Shown here piece by piece: positions 39,462-49,818 of a DNA stretch of 64,000 nt. A model generated the notes under the pieces. The model saw only the letters and a program-made list of their open reading frames with translations. It was not told where the DNA came from and ran no database searches. Both the position numbers and the translations under genes were made by a program. The stretch covers positions 1 through 64,000 of the forward strand of contig VXRG01000100.1 of the NCBI GenBank assembly GCA_009838625.1. The letters run 5' to 3'. The stretch's first letter is position 1, and each line of letters opens with the position of its first letter. The stretch comes from Caldilineaceae bacterium SB0664_bin_27. GTDB taxonomy: Bacteria > Chloroflexota > Anaerolineae > Caldilineales > Caldilineaceae.

Positions 39462-39999
39462 GGATTTAGGGGGTTCCCCCCTTTTGCATCGGTTCAACAG
39501 TGACGGCACTGAAGAATTTCCTTAGGTACTTTCATGTTTACAAGGGGACCCCAACACATCCTGTCGATGGCCGAAGCGTGGTATGACCGCGATGCGGCGG
39601 TGGCAGAGGCGGGGATGCGTCAATAGAGATGCGAACGAAGATGCAAATACTATTTCCTTCTATCAACTGAGGGCCGAACAGGTCCCTTCGCTGTAACCAC
39701 CACTGTTTGAGCGATCACCCCAAATAACCGGAATGCACGCGCGCAAGACAGGCGGGTCGGACGTGTGCCTCCTACTCGACAGGCCACTGACTTCACCGCT
39801 GAAAATGAGTGAGCCGCTCAACGCATTCAGGACGCGGGCCGTTCAGGGTTTGCTGTGGCGGGGGGGAACAGGCCTTGAACCATGCGCTTTCATTCGCGGG
39901 GCAATAGGTTCGAGAGTTCTGCAATCTGACGGCGACCAGATCCGAATTGAATCGCCTCAGCCGCCCGTGCTCATCTTTACCGGCGGCTCTTCGGGATAC

Positions 40000-40788
40000 T
40001 CAGACTTGCACTGGCTGCCCGTACATGGAAATTGGATTCGCGTAGAGTTGCCCGCCGCGCAGCGAAACGAGCGTGAATCCCCACCCGTCTCTTTGGCGGG
40101 TCTTTTGCTGTGACCCCGGGTCAAGAATGTACGCGGTAGCAGGCGTTGTGATCGAAATCGTATCCTGAAAGGGCGTGACATGGGAGTAATGGATGTGCCC
40201 GCTCAATAAGGCGTGAACATGGTGGCCGGCGATAGCATTCGCCAGCTCATCCGGGTTGTGAAGGCAATGATGGCTCAGCGGCTCAACCGTGCTGAAAACG
40301 GGCGGGTGGTGAATCGCTATCAGATTGCCGAGCGGAGCAGGTTTTCGCAATTCTTCCGACAGCCACGCCAGCTGAGGCCCGTCCAGGTCGCCATAGACTG
40401 CGTCCGGCAACTTGCTGTCCAACATAATCACTCGCCGTCCGCCGAACATGGTGCTGTGGTAGTAGCGCTGCGATTCGTCCTCAGCCTCTTCTCCCAATAC
40501 GATCCGGCGAAAGTTGACCCGGCAGTCGTGATTCCCCAGACCTAGAACCAGCGGCACGCCGAACTCTCGCAACTCATCCAGAACTGTGTTGAGCATTCTG
40601 TATTCGGCTTCTTTCCCATCGTTTACCAGGTCACCGCTCAAGATGAAGAAGTCGGGACTGACGTCCATGTTGCGGACATGCTCCACGATGCCCCGCAGCT
40701 TGTCAGTAGTCCGCCGTCCGTAGAGCAGGTCATCGTCGTTGGCCAATATGTGTAGGTCGGACAGATGCACAAAGGTCATGTCGGTCAT
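40000..40788 (-). CDS. metallophosphoesterase (CpdA-like cyclic nucleotide phosphodiesterase)
   Basis: 262 residues with all five calcineurin-like motifs: DLH in LSDLHIL, GDLVNDG, GNHD, HHPP (AIHHPPVF) and GHIH (LSGHIHYSH). These ligate two metals. The family includes class III cAMP phosphodiesterase CpdA and related enzymes. A substrate is not proven. Divergent from ettA. Confidence 0.88.
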   Translation of the reverse strand: MTDMTFVHLSDLHILANDDDLLYGRRTTDKLRGIVEHVRNMDVSPDFFILSGDLVNDGKEAEYRMLNTVLDELREFGVPLVLGLGNHDCRVNFRRIVLGEEAEDESQRYYHSTMFGGRRVIMLDSKLPDAVYGDLDGPQLAWLSEELRKPAPLGNLIAIHHPPVFSTVEPLSHHCLHNPDELANAIAGHHVHALLSGHIHYSHVTPFQDTISITTPATAYILDPGSQQKTRQRDGWGFTLVSLRGGQLYANPISMYGQPVQV

Positions 40789-40793
40789 TGTTG

Positions 40794-40822
40794 TTGCGCC
40801 TTCCCACTAGGGGCTATATATT
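40794..40822 (+). promoter_or_regulatory. candidate promoter for ettA
   Basis: TTGCGC (40794-40799), a 17-base spacer and TATATT (40817-40822) lie about 110 bases before the ettA ATG in the divergent gap. Weakly supported. Confidence 0.35.
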
Positions 40823-40931
40823 GATTGTAGACTCTCCAGGGCCAGCGGACAGGGCCGGCGTCGGTATCCAAGGTCCCATGATAAACGCCTGATGGTCACT
40901 GAACAAACACCGAATTGGAAAGAGTATCGAG

Positions 40932-42611
40932 ATGAGCGACAAGATTATCTACTCGATGGTGGGCGTCGGCAAGAGCTACGGCCCCAACCAGCGCGTTCTC
41001 CGAGACATCAGCCTGGGGTTTTTCCTTGGGGCAAAGATCGGAGTTCTGGGCCTCAACGGCGCCGGAAAATCCACGCTACTTCGAATTATGGCGGGTGAGG
41101 AAGATCAGTTCGATGGCGAAACGATTCTTGCCGAGGGCTATACGCGCGGCTTTCTGCCCCAGGAGCCGGTTCTCGATCCATCCAAAACGGTTCGAGAGAT
41201 CGTGGAAGAGGGCGCGCAGGAAGCGGTTGATGCCCTTGCCGAGTTTGACGCAATCAACGCCCGCTTCAATGAAGACCTCACGCCCGAAGAGATGGACAAA
41301 CTCATCGAGCGGCAGGGCGCAGTTCAGGATCAACTGGACGCACTGGACGCCTGGGACCTGGATAGCCGCCTTGAACTTGCGATGGACGCGCTGCGCTGTC
41401 CGCCTGGCGAAACTCCCGTGGCCATCCTCTCCGGAGGCGAACTGCGGCGTGTCGCGCTGACGAGGCTTCTCCTGAAGAAGCCGGACATCCTTCTCCTGGA
41501 CGAGCCTACCAACCACCTGGACGCGCAGTCGGTTGCCTGGCTGGAGCGCCACCTGCAGGAGTACGAGGGGACCGTCATTGCCGTTACCCACGATCGCTAC
41601 TTTCTCGACAACGTAGCCGGCTGGATCCTCGAACTCGATCGCGGCCACGGCATCCCCTGGCGGGGCAACTACTCAGGCTGGCTGCAACAAAAGCAACAGC
41701 GCCTTGCCCAGGAGGAAAAACAGGAAGGCGCCCGCCAGAAAACGCTCCAAAGAGAGCTGGAGTGGCTGAACATGTCACCCAGAGCCCAGCAGACAAAGCG
41801 CAAATCGCGCGTCAACGCCTACAACGATCTCCTCAGCCAGGAGTTCGAAAGAGCGCGCGAGGACAGAGAGATCTACATCCCGCCCGGCCCCCGCCTGGGC
41901 GACCTGGTAATACGGACTGACTCTCTGACGAAAGGATTCGGGGAAAACCTGCTTTTTGAGGATCTCACGTTAGACATTCCGCCGGGCGCAATCGTGGGCA
42001 TAATTGGCGCCAACGGGGCCGGCAAGACCACCCTGTTTCGACTGCTGACCGGGGCAGACGCGCCTGATGGTGGCCGCGTGCAGCATGGTGAAACGGTCAC
42101 ACTCGCCTACGTGGACCAGAGCCGCGACAGTCTCGAATCTGAAAACAGTGTCTGGGAGGAGATCAGCGGCGGGAATGAGCAGCTGCTGCTGGGCGACCGG
42201 CAGGTAAACAGCCGCGCTTACGTTGCCCGCTTTACCTTCAGCGGCCAGGACCAGCAGAAGAAGGTCGGCACCCTGTCAGGGGGCGAGCGCAACCGGGTCC
42301 ATCTCGCCAAACTCCTGAAGTCCGGCGCCAATGTGATCCTGTTGGACGAGCCGAGCAATGACCTGGATGTCAATACGTTGCGGGCGCTGGAAGACGCCCT
42401 GGAAACTTTCGCCGGTACCGCAATGGTTATCTCCCACGATCGCTGGTTCCTGGATCGCGTCGCCACACATATACTTGCCTTTGAAGGTGACAGCGACGTG
42501 TTCTGGTTTCCAGGAAACTACAGCGAATACGAAGAGGACAGAAGCCGCCGTCTCGGCCCTGCGTCTTCGCGGCCCCATCGTATCACATATCGAAAGCTGA
42601 GTCGCGCCTGA
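40932..42611 (+). CDS. ettA: energy-dependent translational throttle protein EttA (ABC-F)
   Basis: 559 residues. Two ABC domains with Walker A GLNGAGKST and GANGAGKTT, signatures LSGGELRR and LSGGERNR, and Walker B LLLDEPTNHLD and LLDEPSNDLD. The EttA-type interdomain linker (about 245-310) contains the arm sequence ELEWLNMSPRAQQTKRKSR. ABC-F proteins bind the ribosomal E site and adjust translation to energy supply. The last 25 residues after YEEDRSRRLG are a little longer than usual. The 3' end is nine bases from the convergent gene. Confidence 0.93.
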   Translation: MSDKIIYSMVGVGKSYGPNQRVLRDISLGFFLGAKIGVLGLNGAGKSTLLRIMAGEEDQFDGETILAEGYTRGFLPQEPVLDPSKTVREIVEEGAQEAVDALAEFDAINARFNEDLTPEEMDKLIERQGAVQDQLDALDAWDLDSRLELAMDALRCPPGETPVAILSGGELRRVALTRLLLKKPDILLLDEPTNHLDAQSVAWLERHLQEYEGTVIAVTHDRYFLDNVAGWILELDRGHGIPWRGNYSGWLQQKQQRLAQEEKQEGARQKTLQRELEWLNMSPRAQQTKRKSRVNAYNDLLSQEFERAREDREIYIPPGPRLGDLVIRTDSLTKGFGENLLFEDLTLDIPPGAIVGIIGANGAGKTTLFRLLTGADAPDGGRVQHGETVTLAYVDQSRDSLESENSVWEEISGGNEQLLLGDRQVNSRAYVARFTFSGQDQQKKVGTLSGGERNRVHLAKLLKSGANVILLDEPSNDLDVNTLRALEDALETFAGTAMVISHDRWFLDRVATHILAFEGDSDVFWFPGNYSEYEEDRSRRLGPASSRPHRITYRKLSRA

Positions 42612-42620
42612 TCGGCGCCT

Positions 42621-44387
42621 CTACCGTTGGTCAGCCAGCTCTCTTGCATTCTCCCGCAGGCGTTCTCGTTCCACACGGGATGCAGGGCAGCCGAGAATTT
42701 CCGCGATCTGCTGCGCGTCCAGCGCTGCCAACTGGGAAAACCTGCTGACGCCGGCGTTCTGCAGTCGCCGGGAATAGACCGGGCCGATGCCCATCACCCG
42801 TGTCAGATCGTCCGCTTCGCCCAGCGGCGTGGGATCCTCGCGTGGTGATTCTGCCGGCCCCTGCTCTCCATCTTCAGGTGGGTTCTCCACTTCCACGGTT
42901 TCAATCTGTTCGTCCTCTTGCAGCCCGGCGGCTTCGCCCTCCGGTTTCGACAAGCCAGGGCTCTGCGCCGCGGAACCTGTACTGCTGTCTGTTGCTGTCG
43001 CCTCTCCGTCCGGTCCAGGACCGTCCGGTCTGCTTCCCAGAACGCCCGCGGGAAGGCGTCCGGTGCCCCGAGCAACATGCACTATTGCCGCGCCCGTTCC
43101 GGTGGAGCCGATAAGCAAGCCAATGATGATGCCCAGGCAGGGAAAGATCACCCAGGAAAAAGCTGTGACGCCGGTGATGACCAGCGAGCTCAGGCCCACC
43201 GAAATCATCGGATTCCAGTAAAGCTCGCCCTGTCCCGAAACAAGCTCATCCAGGCGGCGGCCCAACCAGTAGGACGTTACCGTCCAGCCGCATAGCACTA
43301 CCAACGCCAGCAGGGCTAGAAGCGGCAATGCAAGCAGGGCAAAGCAGATGGTGATCGTCAGGATGGCGGTCAGTATTGCCGACCCTGCAATTCCGATCGC
43401 TCCAGTGGCGAAACTGAGCGCTGTCTCTCTTTCCGCGGTCTTGGAAACTGCTCTCACCTGCTTGGGGAGCAACCAGTTGAAGAGCAGAACAAGGCCGGTG
43501 ATGAGCAACGTCCACAAAAAGGCCTGTACCAGCTTTCCGAGAAAAACAAGGAACCAGGGCGTCCGATGGGAGGCCGCCTGGGCACGCGCTGCTTCTGCCC
43601 ACTCTTCTGCAGCCTTCTCCGCTGCGTCTGCCCATTCCTCTGCAGCCTCTTCCGCCAGCTCTGCAGCTTCCTCTGCAGCCTCCTCTGCCAGCTCTGCAGC
43701 TTCCTCCGCTGCCTCCTCCGCAGCTTCTGCCGCCTCCACCGCTGCCTCGCGAAGCAGTTCGGCCCGGGCGTGGGCTCGTTCTCCTGGTCGTGCTCTTTCG
43801 ACGACCTCTGCAATTGGGGGATCAGGCTGTCTGGGCGGGTCCGTAAAGGCAAGTGGAGCCGGCGCAGCTGAATGAAGATTCTCCTGAGAGACTCGACTCG
43901 TGTAGTTGCGCCAGCTCACGTCGCCGCCCACGTGAACGGCCGGATCCTGCTCGATGCGACCGCCGACAACCCTGACGCTGCCGCCGACGCGTGAGTGTCC
44001 GGCCAGATCAACGTCGCCGCCAACAGCAGCAACGTTGCCGCCGATCACAGAGGATCCCTCAACGTCGGCATCTCCGCCAACCACACTGACATTGCCGCCG
44101 ACTTGAGCCTGTCCGGTCAATTCAACGTCGCCGCCGACTACAACGAGATTGCCGCCGATTCGCCCTTCCAATGTCAGATCGTCGCCTACGACCAGCAGGT
44201 TGCCTGCTATCTGCTCGTCTTCGCCGATCCGCACGTCGCCGCCGAACATGGTTACGTTGCGCTGTACATGACTGACACTGACTTCGTTTCGTCCCTGTCT
44301 TGACTGTGTGAACAGAAATATTACTGTCCCCAGCGCAAAGACAAGAATGAGCGTTGTCCAGCATCCCAACCTGCGTAACCACTTCAT
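42621..44387 (-). CDS. bactofilin-like/coiled-coil/membrane/HhH fusion protein
   Basis: 588 residues with four distinct parts. A short N-terminal membrane segment (about 8-27) is followed by four beta-solenoid repeats of 19 residues with GGN/GGS at 78, 97, 116 and 135 (for example GGNVSVVGGDADVEG), like polymer-forming cytoskeletal (bactofilin-type) domains. Residues 223-266 are four hendecad repeats (AEEAAEEAAEL and variants), an Ala/Glu coiled coil. Membrane helices span about 278-440. The C-terminal helix-hairpin-helix-like unit is at 526-570 (MGIGPVYSRRLQNAGV), after a long acidic linker. The combination suggests a sensor or scaffold linked to the sigma pair upstream, but function is unknown. 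Confidence 0.82.
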   Translation of the reverse strand: MKWLRRLGCWTTLILVFALGTVIFLFTQSRQGRNEVSVSHVQRNVTMFGGDVRIGEDEQIAGNLLVVGDDLTLEGRIGGNLVVVGGDVELTGQAQVGGNVSVVGGDADVEGSSVIGGNVAAVGGDVDLAGHSRVGGSVRVVGGRIEQDPAVHVGGDVSWRNYTSRVSQENLHSAAPAPLAFTDPPRQPDPPIAEVVERARPGERAHARAELLREAAVEAAEAAEEAAEEAAELAEEAAEEAAELAEEAAEEWADAAEKAAEEWAEAARAQAASHRTPWFLVFLGKLVQAFLWTLLITGLVLLFNWLLPKQVRAVSKTAERETALSFATGAIGIAGSAILTAILTITICFALLALPLLALLALVVLCGWTVTSYWLGRRLDELVSGQGELYWNPMISVGLSSLVITGVTAFSWVIFPCLGIIIGLLIGSTGTGAAIVHVARGTGRLPAGVLGSRPDGPGPDGEATATDSSTGSAAQSPGLSKPEGEAAGLQEDEQIETVEVENPPEDGEQGPAESPREDPTPLGEADDLTRVMGIGPVYSRRLQNAGVSRFSQLAALDAQQIAEILGCPASRVERERLRENARELADQR

Positions 44388-44565
44388 CCTGCAATCCTCT
44401 TCGTCACAAGAGACAGGGCCGCACTGCCGGTTACTCCCCTACCCGCTTGTTCACCCTTGATGGGGCTGCGCAGTCCTGCACAGCCCCGCACACTCTGCTC
44501 TATACCGTCATTTCTGAACTGTTGAATCCGAAAGTGTTTCACAACATCCACTTCGTTCAATCATC

Positions 44566-45159
44566 TCAACCCCGGGAGCGGAGAGGTTGGGTCGTACGCT
44601 GGATGATGACGCACCAAACCGCAATCGCAGCGACCGCGAGAACAACATAGGCCGATGCAACGCCCAGCGCGGTCGGCGTCGCCGTGACTTCGACAACTAC
44701 ATCCCAGAGCGAATGCCCTACTACGCCCGCCACTGCCCATACTTCATTCAGGAACAGACCCGTTTCCGTCAGGCGGTCCAGGTTGGTGTAGACGAGCGCA
44801 CCGGTCATTGTGCAAACACCGACCAGACCCAGCGACCAGATGAACAAGGTAAAAACGGTCAGCATCACGCCGATACGCAGATTGCGCAAGCGTTCCTGTT
44901 GGGCCAGTCGCTGCGCCACCGAACGGGAAAAACCGGGCGCCGGCACAGGTACAGGATCCGCACGCAGCCTTTCGTCGATAGCTTGCCACACGACCCACTG
45001 CGCCCGGCACCCTTTGCACTGCTCCAGATGCCCGTCAAGTTGCTCCTTCTCTTCCGGGCTCAGCATGCCGTCCAAAGCCAGCGAAATCAGCATCATGTAC
45101 TCGCTGTGATCCCTTGCCTTGCTGAGTGACATGCTTGTTCTGTTAAGCCTTTCCGCCAT
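44566..45159 (-). CDS. anti-sigma factor with zinc-finger (zf-HC2) and membrane helices
   Basis: 197 residues. The N-terminal anti-sigma zinc-binding motif H-x3-C-x2-C is DGHLEQCKGCRAQW (about 42-55). Two or three membrane segments follow, near 95-125, 140-160 and 168-190. The short gap of 18 bases to the sigma gene supports a cognate pair. The protein would hold the sigma factor inactive at the membrane until a signal arrives. Confidence 0.85.
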   Translation of the reverse strand: MAERLNRTSMSLSKARDHSEYMMLISLALDGMLSPEEKEQLDGHLEQCKGCRAQWVVWQAIDERLRADPVPVPAPGFSRSVAQRLAQQERLRNLRIGVMLTVFTLFIWSLGLVGVCTMTGALVYTNLDRLTETGLFLNEVWAVAGVVGHSLWDVVVEVTATPTALGVASAYVVLAVAAIAVWCVIIQRTTQPLRSRG

Positions 45160-45176
45160 CTTAGCCTCCTGAACTT

Positions 45177-45914
45177 CTAAAGGCTTGCACCGCTGGTGAG
45201 GGCCCTGTGCAAGAGAACTGTCTGCGCCGTCCAGCCTTCATCCTGCTCCTCAGACCGTCCTGCTGCTTCGAAGCGGGCGGACTGTTGGCTGGTTTCGTCA
45301 CTTTGTGCAGCTTGAATCTGGCCGGACAGCCCGGCTGAAGCCCTGGCGCCCTCCGCTCGATGCGTCTGCTGCGCCGCCTCGTACAGTTCAGCCAGCTTTT
45401 TGCGTGCGCGAAAGAGCCGGCTCTTGACAGCAGGCACGGAAATGTCCATTACGTCGGCGATTTCCTGGTAGCTGCAATCGTTCCAATAGCGCAGGACCAG
45501 GGGCGTGCGGTAGTCCGGTTCAAGTTGATTGACAAGCGCCTGCATCTCTTCAGCCTGTTCAACCGCCAAAGTCTCCTCTTCCGGCCGGGCAGATTCGCCT
45601 TCCAAGGTGAATACGACAGGCGACTCGTCCAAATCAACAAACTGTACGCGACGCTTTCGTAGCCTGTCAATGCAGTGGTAGTTGGCGATCGAAAACAGCC
45701 ATGTGCTGAACTTGCGTCCAGGATCATACTGGTTCAGTCGGGAATATGCACGCAGGAAAGTCTCCTGGGCGGCATCTTCGGCTTCGGATACGTCGCCGAG
45801 CATTCGATAGGCTAGTGCAAAGACCGGTCTCTGATATGTCTCTACCAGAAAGCCGAATGCCTCTTGCTCCCCAGCCCTGGCACGGTCCAACCAGTCTTGT
45901 TCCTGTTCATTCAT
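45177..45914 (-). CDS. RNA polymerase ECF-type sigma factor
   Basis: 245 residues. Region 2 is in YRMLGDVSEAEDAAQETFLRAY with FSTWLFSIANYHCIDRLRKRR, region 4 in LRYWNDCSYQEIADVMDISV with PAVKSRLFRARKKL. A Ser/Gln/Glu-rich tail of about 60 residues after region 4 is longer than in most ECF factors and could bind the anti-sigma factor. The gene is followed immediately by the zf-HC2 anti-sigma factor. Confidence 0.9.
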   Translation of the reverse strand: MNEQEQDWLDRARAGEQEAFGFLVETYQRPVFALAYRMLGDVSEAEDAAQETFLRAYSRLNQYDPGRKFSTWLFSIANYHCIDRLRKRRVQFVDLDESPVVFTLEGESARPEEETLAVEQAEEMQALVNQLEPDYRTPLVLRYWNDCSYQEIADVMDISVPAVKSRLFRARKKLAELYEAAQQTHRAEGARASAGLSGQIQAAQSDETSQQSARFEAAGRSEEQDEGWTAQTVLLHRALTSGASL

Positions 45915-45951
45915 TCCTGTGCACCTTTGGATGCTTATAGTCTACTACGCA

Positions 45952-45965
45952 TTTGCGAACGCAAA
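45952..45965. promoter_or_regulatory. perfect palindrome between sigma factor and chelatase operon
   Basis: TTTGCGAACGCAAA has two 6-base arms around AA. It lies about 38 bases upstream of the sigma-factor start and 20 bases before the -35 of the opposite promoter, a plausible site for a shared regulator. No matching family was recognised. Confidence 0.4.
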
Positions 45966-45983
45966 GTTTCGGGGGGCTGAGGT

Positions 45984-46013
45984 TTGTCTTGCCAATTGTC
46001 CTCGTTATATAAT
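45984..46013 (+). promoter_or_regulatory. sigma-70-type promoter of the chelatase operon
   Basis: TTGTCT (45984-45989), an 18-base spacer and TATAAT (46008-46013). Transcription would start near 46020, giving a leader of about 220 bases before the chelatase ATG. The rest of 45915-46239 holds no supported gene. Confidence 0.6.
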
Positions 46014-46239
46014 AAATCGGATACGGCATTTGGCGTCCTGCCATTGTCCTGACTGAAAGCTGACATTCATCTGCCTGGAGATTTCCGGCCCGGCGGACGA
46101 ACAGCGGTTTTCAAAGCGGTAGCTTTCATACTCGACTCCGCACCGCCGCAGTCACATCAGGATGCAAGCGCGATGTTCTCCGTTCGGAGGAACCACGACA
46201 TCCCGACTTCTGCCTGAATCTTGAAAGGAACGGAACACG

Positions 46240-47358
<1,119 letters not shown>

Positions 47359-48384
47359 ACTCCTCGCCGGAGAGCGGTGAAGGCGGCGTAGCACAGCCGG
47401 ACGCAGCTCCCCAACAGAGTTCATCACCCGGAGACGAGAAGGGAGCCCGCAAACCGGTCGACGTCGGCGAGGTTTTCGAAGCCAGGAAACTGGATACGCC
47501 TCTCGACAAAATGACGCGTGAAAAGTCCGGCAAGCGCTCCTACAGCCGGACCGACCGCAAGCGGGGCCGCTACATCAAAGCGCGACCTGCACATGACAAG
47601 GTCGACGACGTCGCCTTCGACGCCACGTTGCGGAACGCTGCCCCCCATCAGAAGGAACGCCGCGAAAGTGGCGAGAGCGACCTTGCGCTGCAACTGCGCA
47701 TGTCGGACCTGCAGCGCAAAATCCGCGTGCGCCGCACCGGCAACCTCATCCTCTTCGTCGTGGACGCCAGCTGGTCGATGGCGGCCAGCGAAAGGATGGA
47801 AGCCACCAAGGGCGCAATCTTCAGCCTGCTTGTCGAAGCCTATCAGCGCCGGGACCAGGTCGGGCTGGTTGTCTTCCAGCGCGACAAGGCTCGCGTCGTT
47901 CTGCCGCCGACCAATAGCGTCGAACTGGCCGAACGGGCCCTGCAAGATCTCCCTGTGGGTGGCAAGACACCACTCAGCAGCGGGCTCCTTGCAACTTGGC
48001 AGGTAGTCGAAAACGCTCAGCGCCGCGATCCGGAACTTCGTCCGCTGGTAATGCTGCTGACGGACGGCGCCGGCAATGTAAGTATGACCGGGATGCCTGC
48101 CCAGGAAGAGGCGATGAAGATGGCCTCACTTTTTGACAGTGAAGACGTCCGTACCATCGTCATCAACATGGAGCACATGGCTTTCGACCGCGGGCTGGCT
48201 CAGGCTCTCGCAGAGCAGATGGGGGGCGTCTGCTACAATCTGCCGGACCTGAGAGCCGATACACTCCTCAATACAGTCAAGCGGGAGATCGGTGGATAAG
48301 CGCGTTAGTTGAACTTGGCATGCGACGATGCCTGGCGCGGCACCGATTTCCCACATCAACCAATTCGCATCGCGGGAATCTCAG

Positions 48385-49749
48385 ATGACAACTGACACGC
48401 GCAGGTCGGGCAGCGCTGCCGCACTGAAAGGCTCCTGGGAGGCCTTGCACTCCGAGGCACTGGCCCTTTCACGACAGGGAAACGACGAGGCCCTGAACAA
48501 ATACGCTTTCCTCATTGAGCGTCTGGCCGCCCTGCCAGAGTCGCGTCGTACGGCCCAGGAACAGCGGCTGCAACAGATCCTGGACCAGAGTGTACTTGGC
48601 CTCCAGTCCCATTACGCCCGGCGCAACCGTCTTGACGACATGGCGGCCATTGATGATGGTGTCTTCAAGGTATTGAGCCAGGACGCCAGGTCGTTATGGC
48701 GGGAGAACCAGGCACGCGCCTATTGGTGGCAGGACCGCCAGGAAGAGGCGGCAGAGATCGTACGCACCGAATCAGAGAACCTGCCATTCGACGTGGACCT
48801 GCGCTGGTTGCTTTTCTCCATTTTGATCGACGACAACAAAATCAGCGAGGCCGACGCAGTCCATCAGTCATTGCGACTCCTACTGCAGAACCTGTTCCGT
48901 TCTCAGGGTCTTTCGGAGTCTCTCGTCGATGATGTAGATGTGCAGATGCAGGTCAAGGAGCGGCTCGACAGCGAGAGCGAAGCGAACCAGGTTTCAATCC
49001 AGTTCGGACTGATTCATTTCTTGCGCAGCTGCGTGGCGTTGGAGACGCAGCGCTGGCAGGAAGCCGCCGATGCTTTCGGCAAGGCTGCCAGAGTGTCCGA
49101 TGCCTATGGCGAACGCTGGCATCTACTCTATCGGCCTCTCATTCTGAATGGACAGGGCCGCTTGGCCCAGCGAGCGCTCAATCGTGAGAACTCCCCCGTC
49201 TCTCAGGGTTTCTGGCGGGGGCTGTCCGGCTACTATACCGGCGATCGCCGGGGCGCGGCGACTGAATGGCGCCGTGTGGTCCAGGTCCCCCTTGAGGAAG
49301 TTACCCTCACAGCGGTCGGCGACTGGATCCTGGCCCACTACTATCTGGGAGCGCTTCAAGCGCCGCCTCAGTCCGAGAGCCAAGGCGCGGCGCCGCCGGA
49401 TACCGGCGAAACGGATGACGGGGAAGACCAGGGAAGCGGCATTCAGTCCGACGAAGTCCGTCAGGGGCTGCACGTCGCCCTGAACCTCCTCGGGCAACAG
49501 GAAACGCGGCGGGACCCGCTCGTTCTGGGGCTGGCGGCGTTGGGATGGGGCATCAACGGCAATGAAGATCACCTGCATCGCAACCTTCGCCATGCCGTTG
49601 AACTGTTGCGAGCCTCCCTTCAGGACAACAGGCTTTCCGTCTTCAATTGGTACTTCTTCAGGGATTTGCTCACGCCGGAGGTCTTCGCAGAGGTAGAGGA
49701 CTTCCTCCGTGCACCAAGAGACGCAGGAGAGAAGCCGGCAGCGGCATAG
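48385..49749 (+). CDS. TPR-like helical repeat protein, unknown function
   Basis: 454 residues from ATG 48385 (GGGA at suitable distance); the frame is open from 48328. Helical throughout, with tetratricopeptide-like pairs: NDEALNKYAFLIERLAALPE, LDDMAAIDDGVFKVLSQDAR, SLWRENQARAYWWQDRQEEA, WQEAADAFGKAARVSDAYGE. A linker of Gly/Asp/Glu (about 350-375) precedes a last helical block. No signal peptide. It is downstream of the chelatase genes in the same direction, so it may serve them, but that is position only. Confidence 0.72.
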   Translation: MTTDTRRSGSAAALKGSWEALHSEALALSRQGNDEALNKYAFLIERLAALPESRRTAQEQRLQQILDQSVLGLQSHYARRNRLDDMAAIDDGVFKVLSQDARSLWRENQARAYWWQDRQEEAAEIVRTESENLPFDVDLRWLLFSILIDDNKISEADAVHQSLRLLLQNLFRSQGLSESLVDDVDVQMQVKERLDSESEANQVSIQFGLIHFLRSCVALETQRWQEAADAFGKAARVSDAYGERWHLLYRPLILNGQGRLAQRALNRENSPVSQGFWRGLSGYYTGDRRGAATEWRRVVQVPLEEVTLTAVGDWILAHYYLGALQAPPQSESQGAAPPDTGETDDGEDQGSGIQSDEVRQGLHVALNLLGQQETRRDPLVLGLAALGWGINGNEDHLHRNLRHAVELLRASLQDNRLSVFNWYFFRDLLTPEVFAEVEDFLRAPRDAGEKPAAA

Positions 49750-49818
49750 CAGGGGCGACAAACGCAGGCAACCAGGCTTTCCGCCCCATCCCCTGGGCAA
49801 GCCTTCACTTAGCGGTTG

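Larger units (their letters stand above)
39080..39999. other. non-coding, repeat-rich interval
   Basis: About 920 bases with no supported gene. Seen here: an 11-base direct repeat TTGCGGCAGTA at 39254-39264 and 39334-39344; a CGGCCT/AGGCCG hairpin near 39311-39332; the minus-strand hairpin-terminator at 39357-39391; the TGGCACAAAA tandem array; and a GGGGG/CCCCC element followed by TTTT at 39469-39485. A 30-codon frame at 39534-39626 (MFTRGPQH...) has only a weak ribosome site and is probably chance. The left and right neighbours face away, so the interval may be a mobile-element scar or recombination remnant. Confidence 0.55.

Noticed and set aside
39733-40113. 126-codon frame in the repeat-rich gap
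   Set aside because: Lacks ribosome site and overlaps the phosphodiesterase end; amino-acid content gives no support.
43348-43875. 175-codon Ser/Ala-rich plus-strand frame
   Set aside because: It is the complement of the Ala/Glu coiled-coil repeats of the bactofilin-like gene.
47511-48299. VWA gene as an independent CDS starting at ATG 47511
   Set aside because: No ribosome site and 61 open codons upstream that continue from the slippery run; kept only as an alternative.
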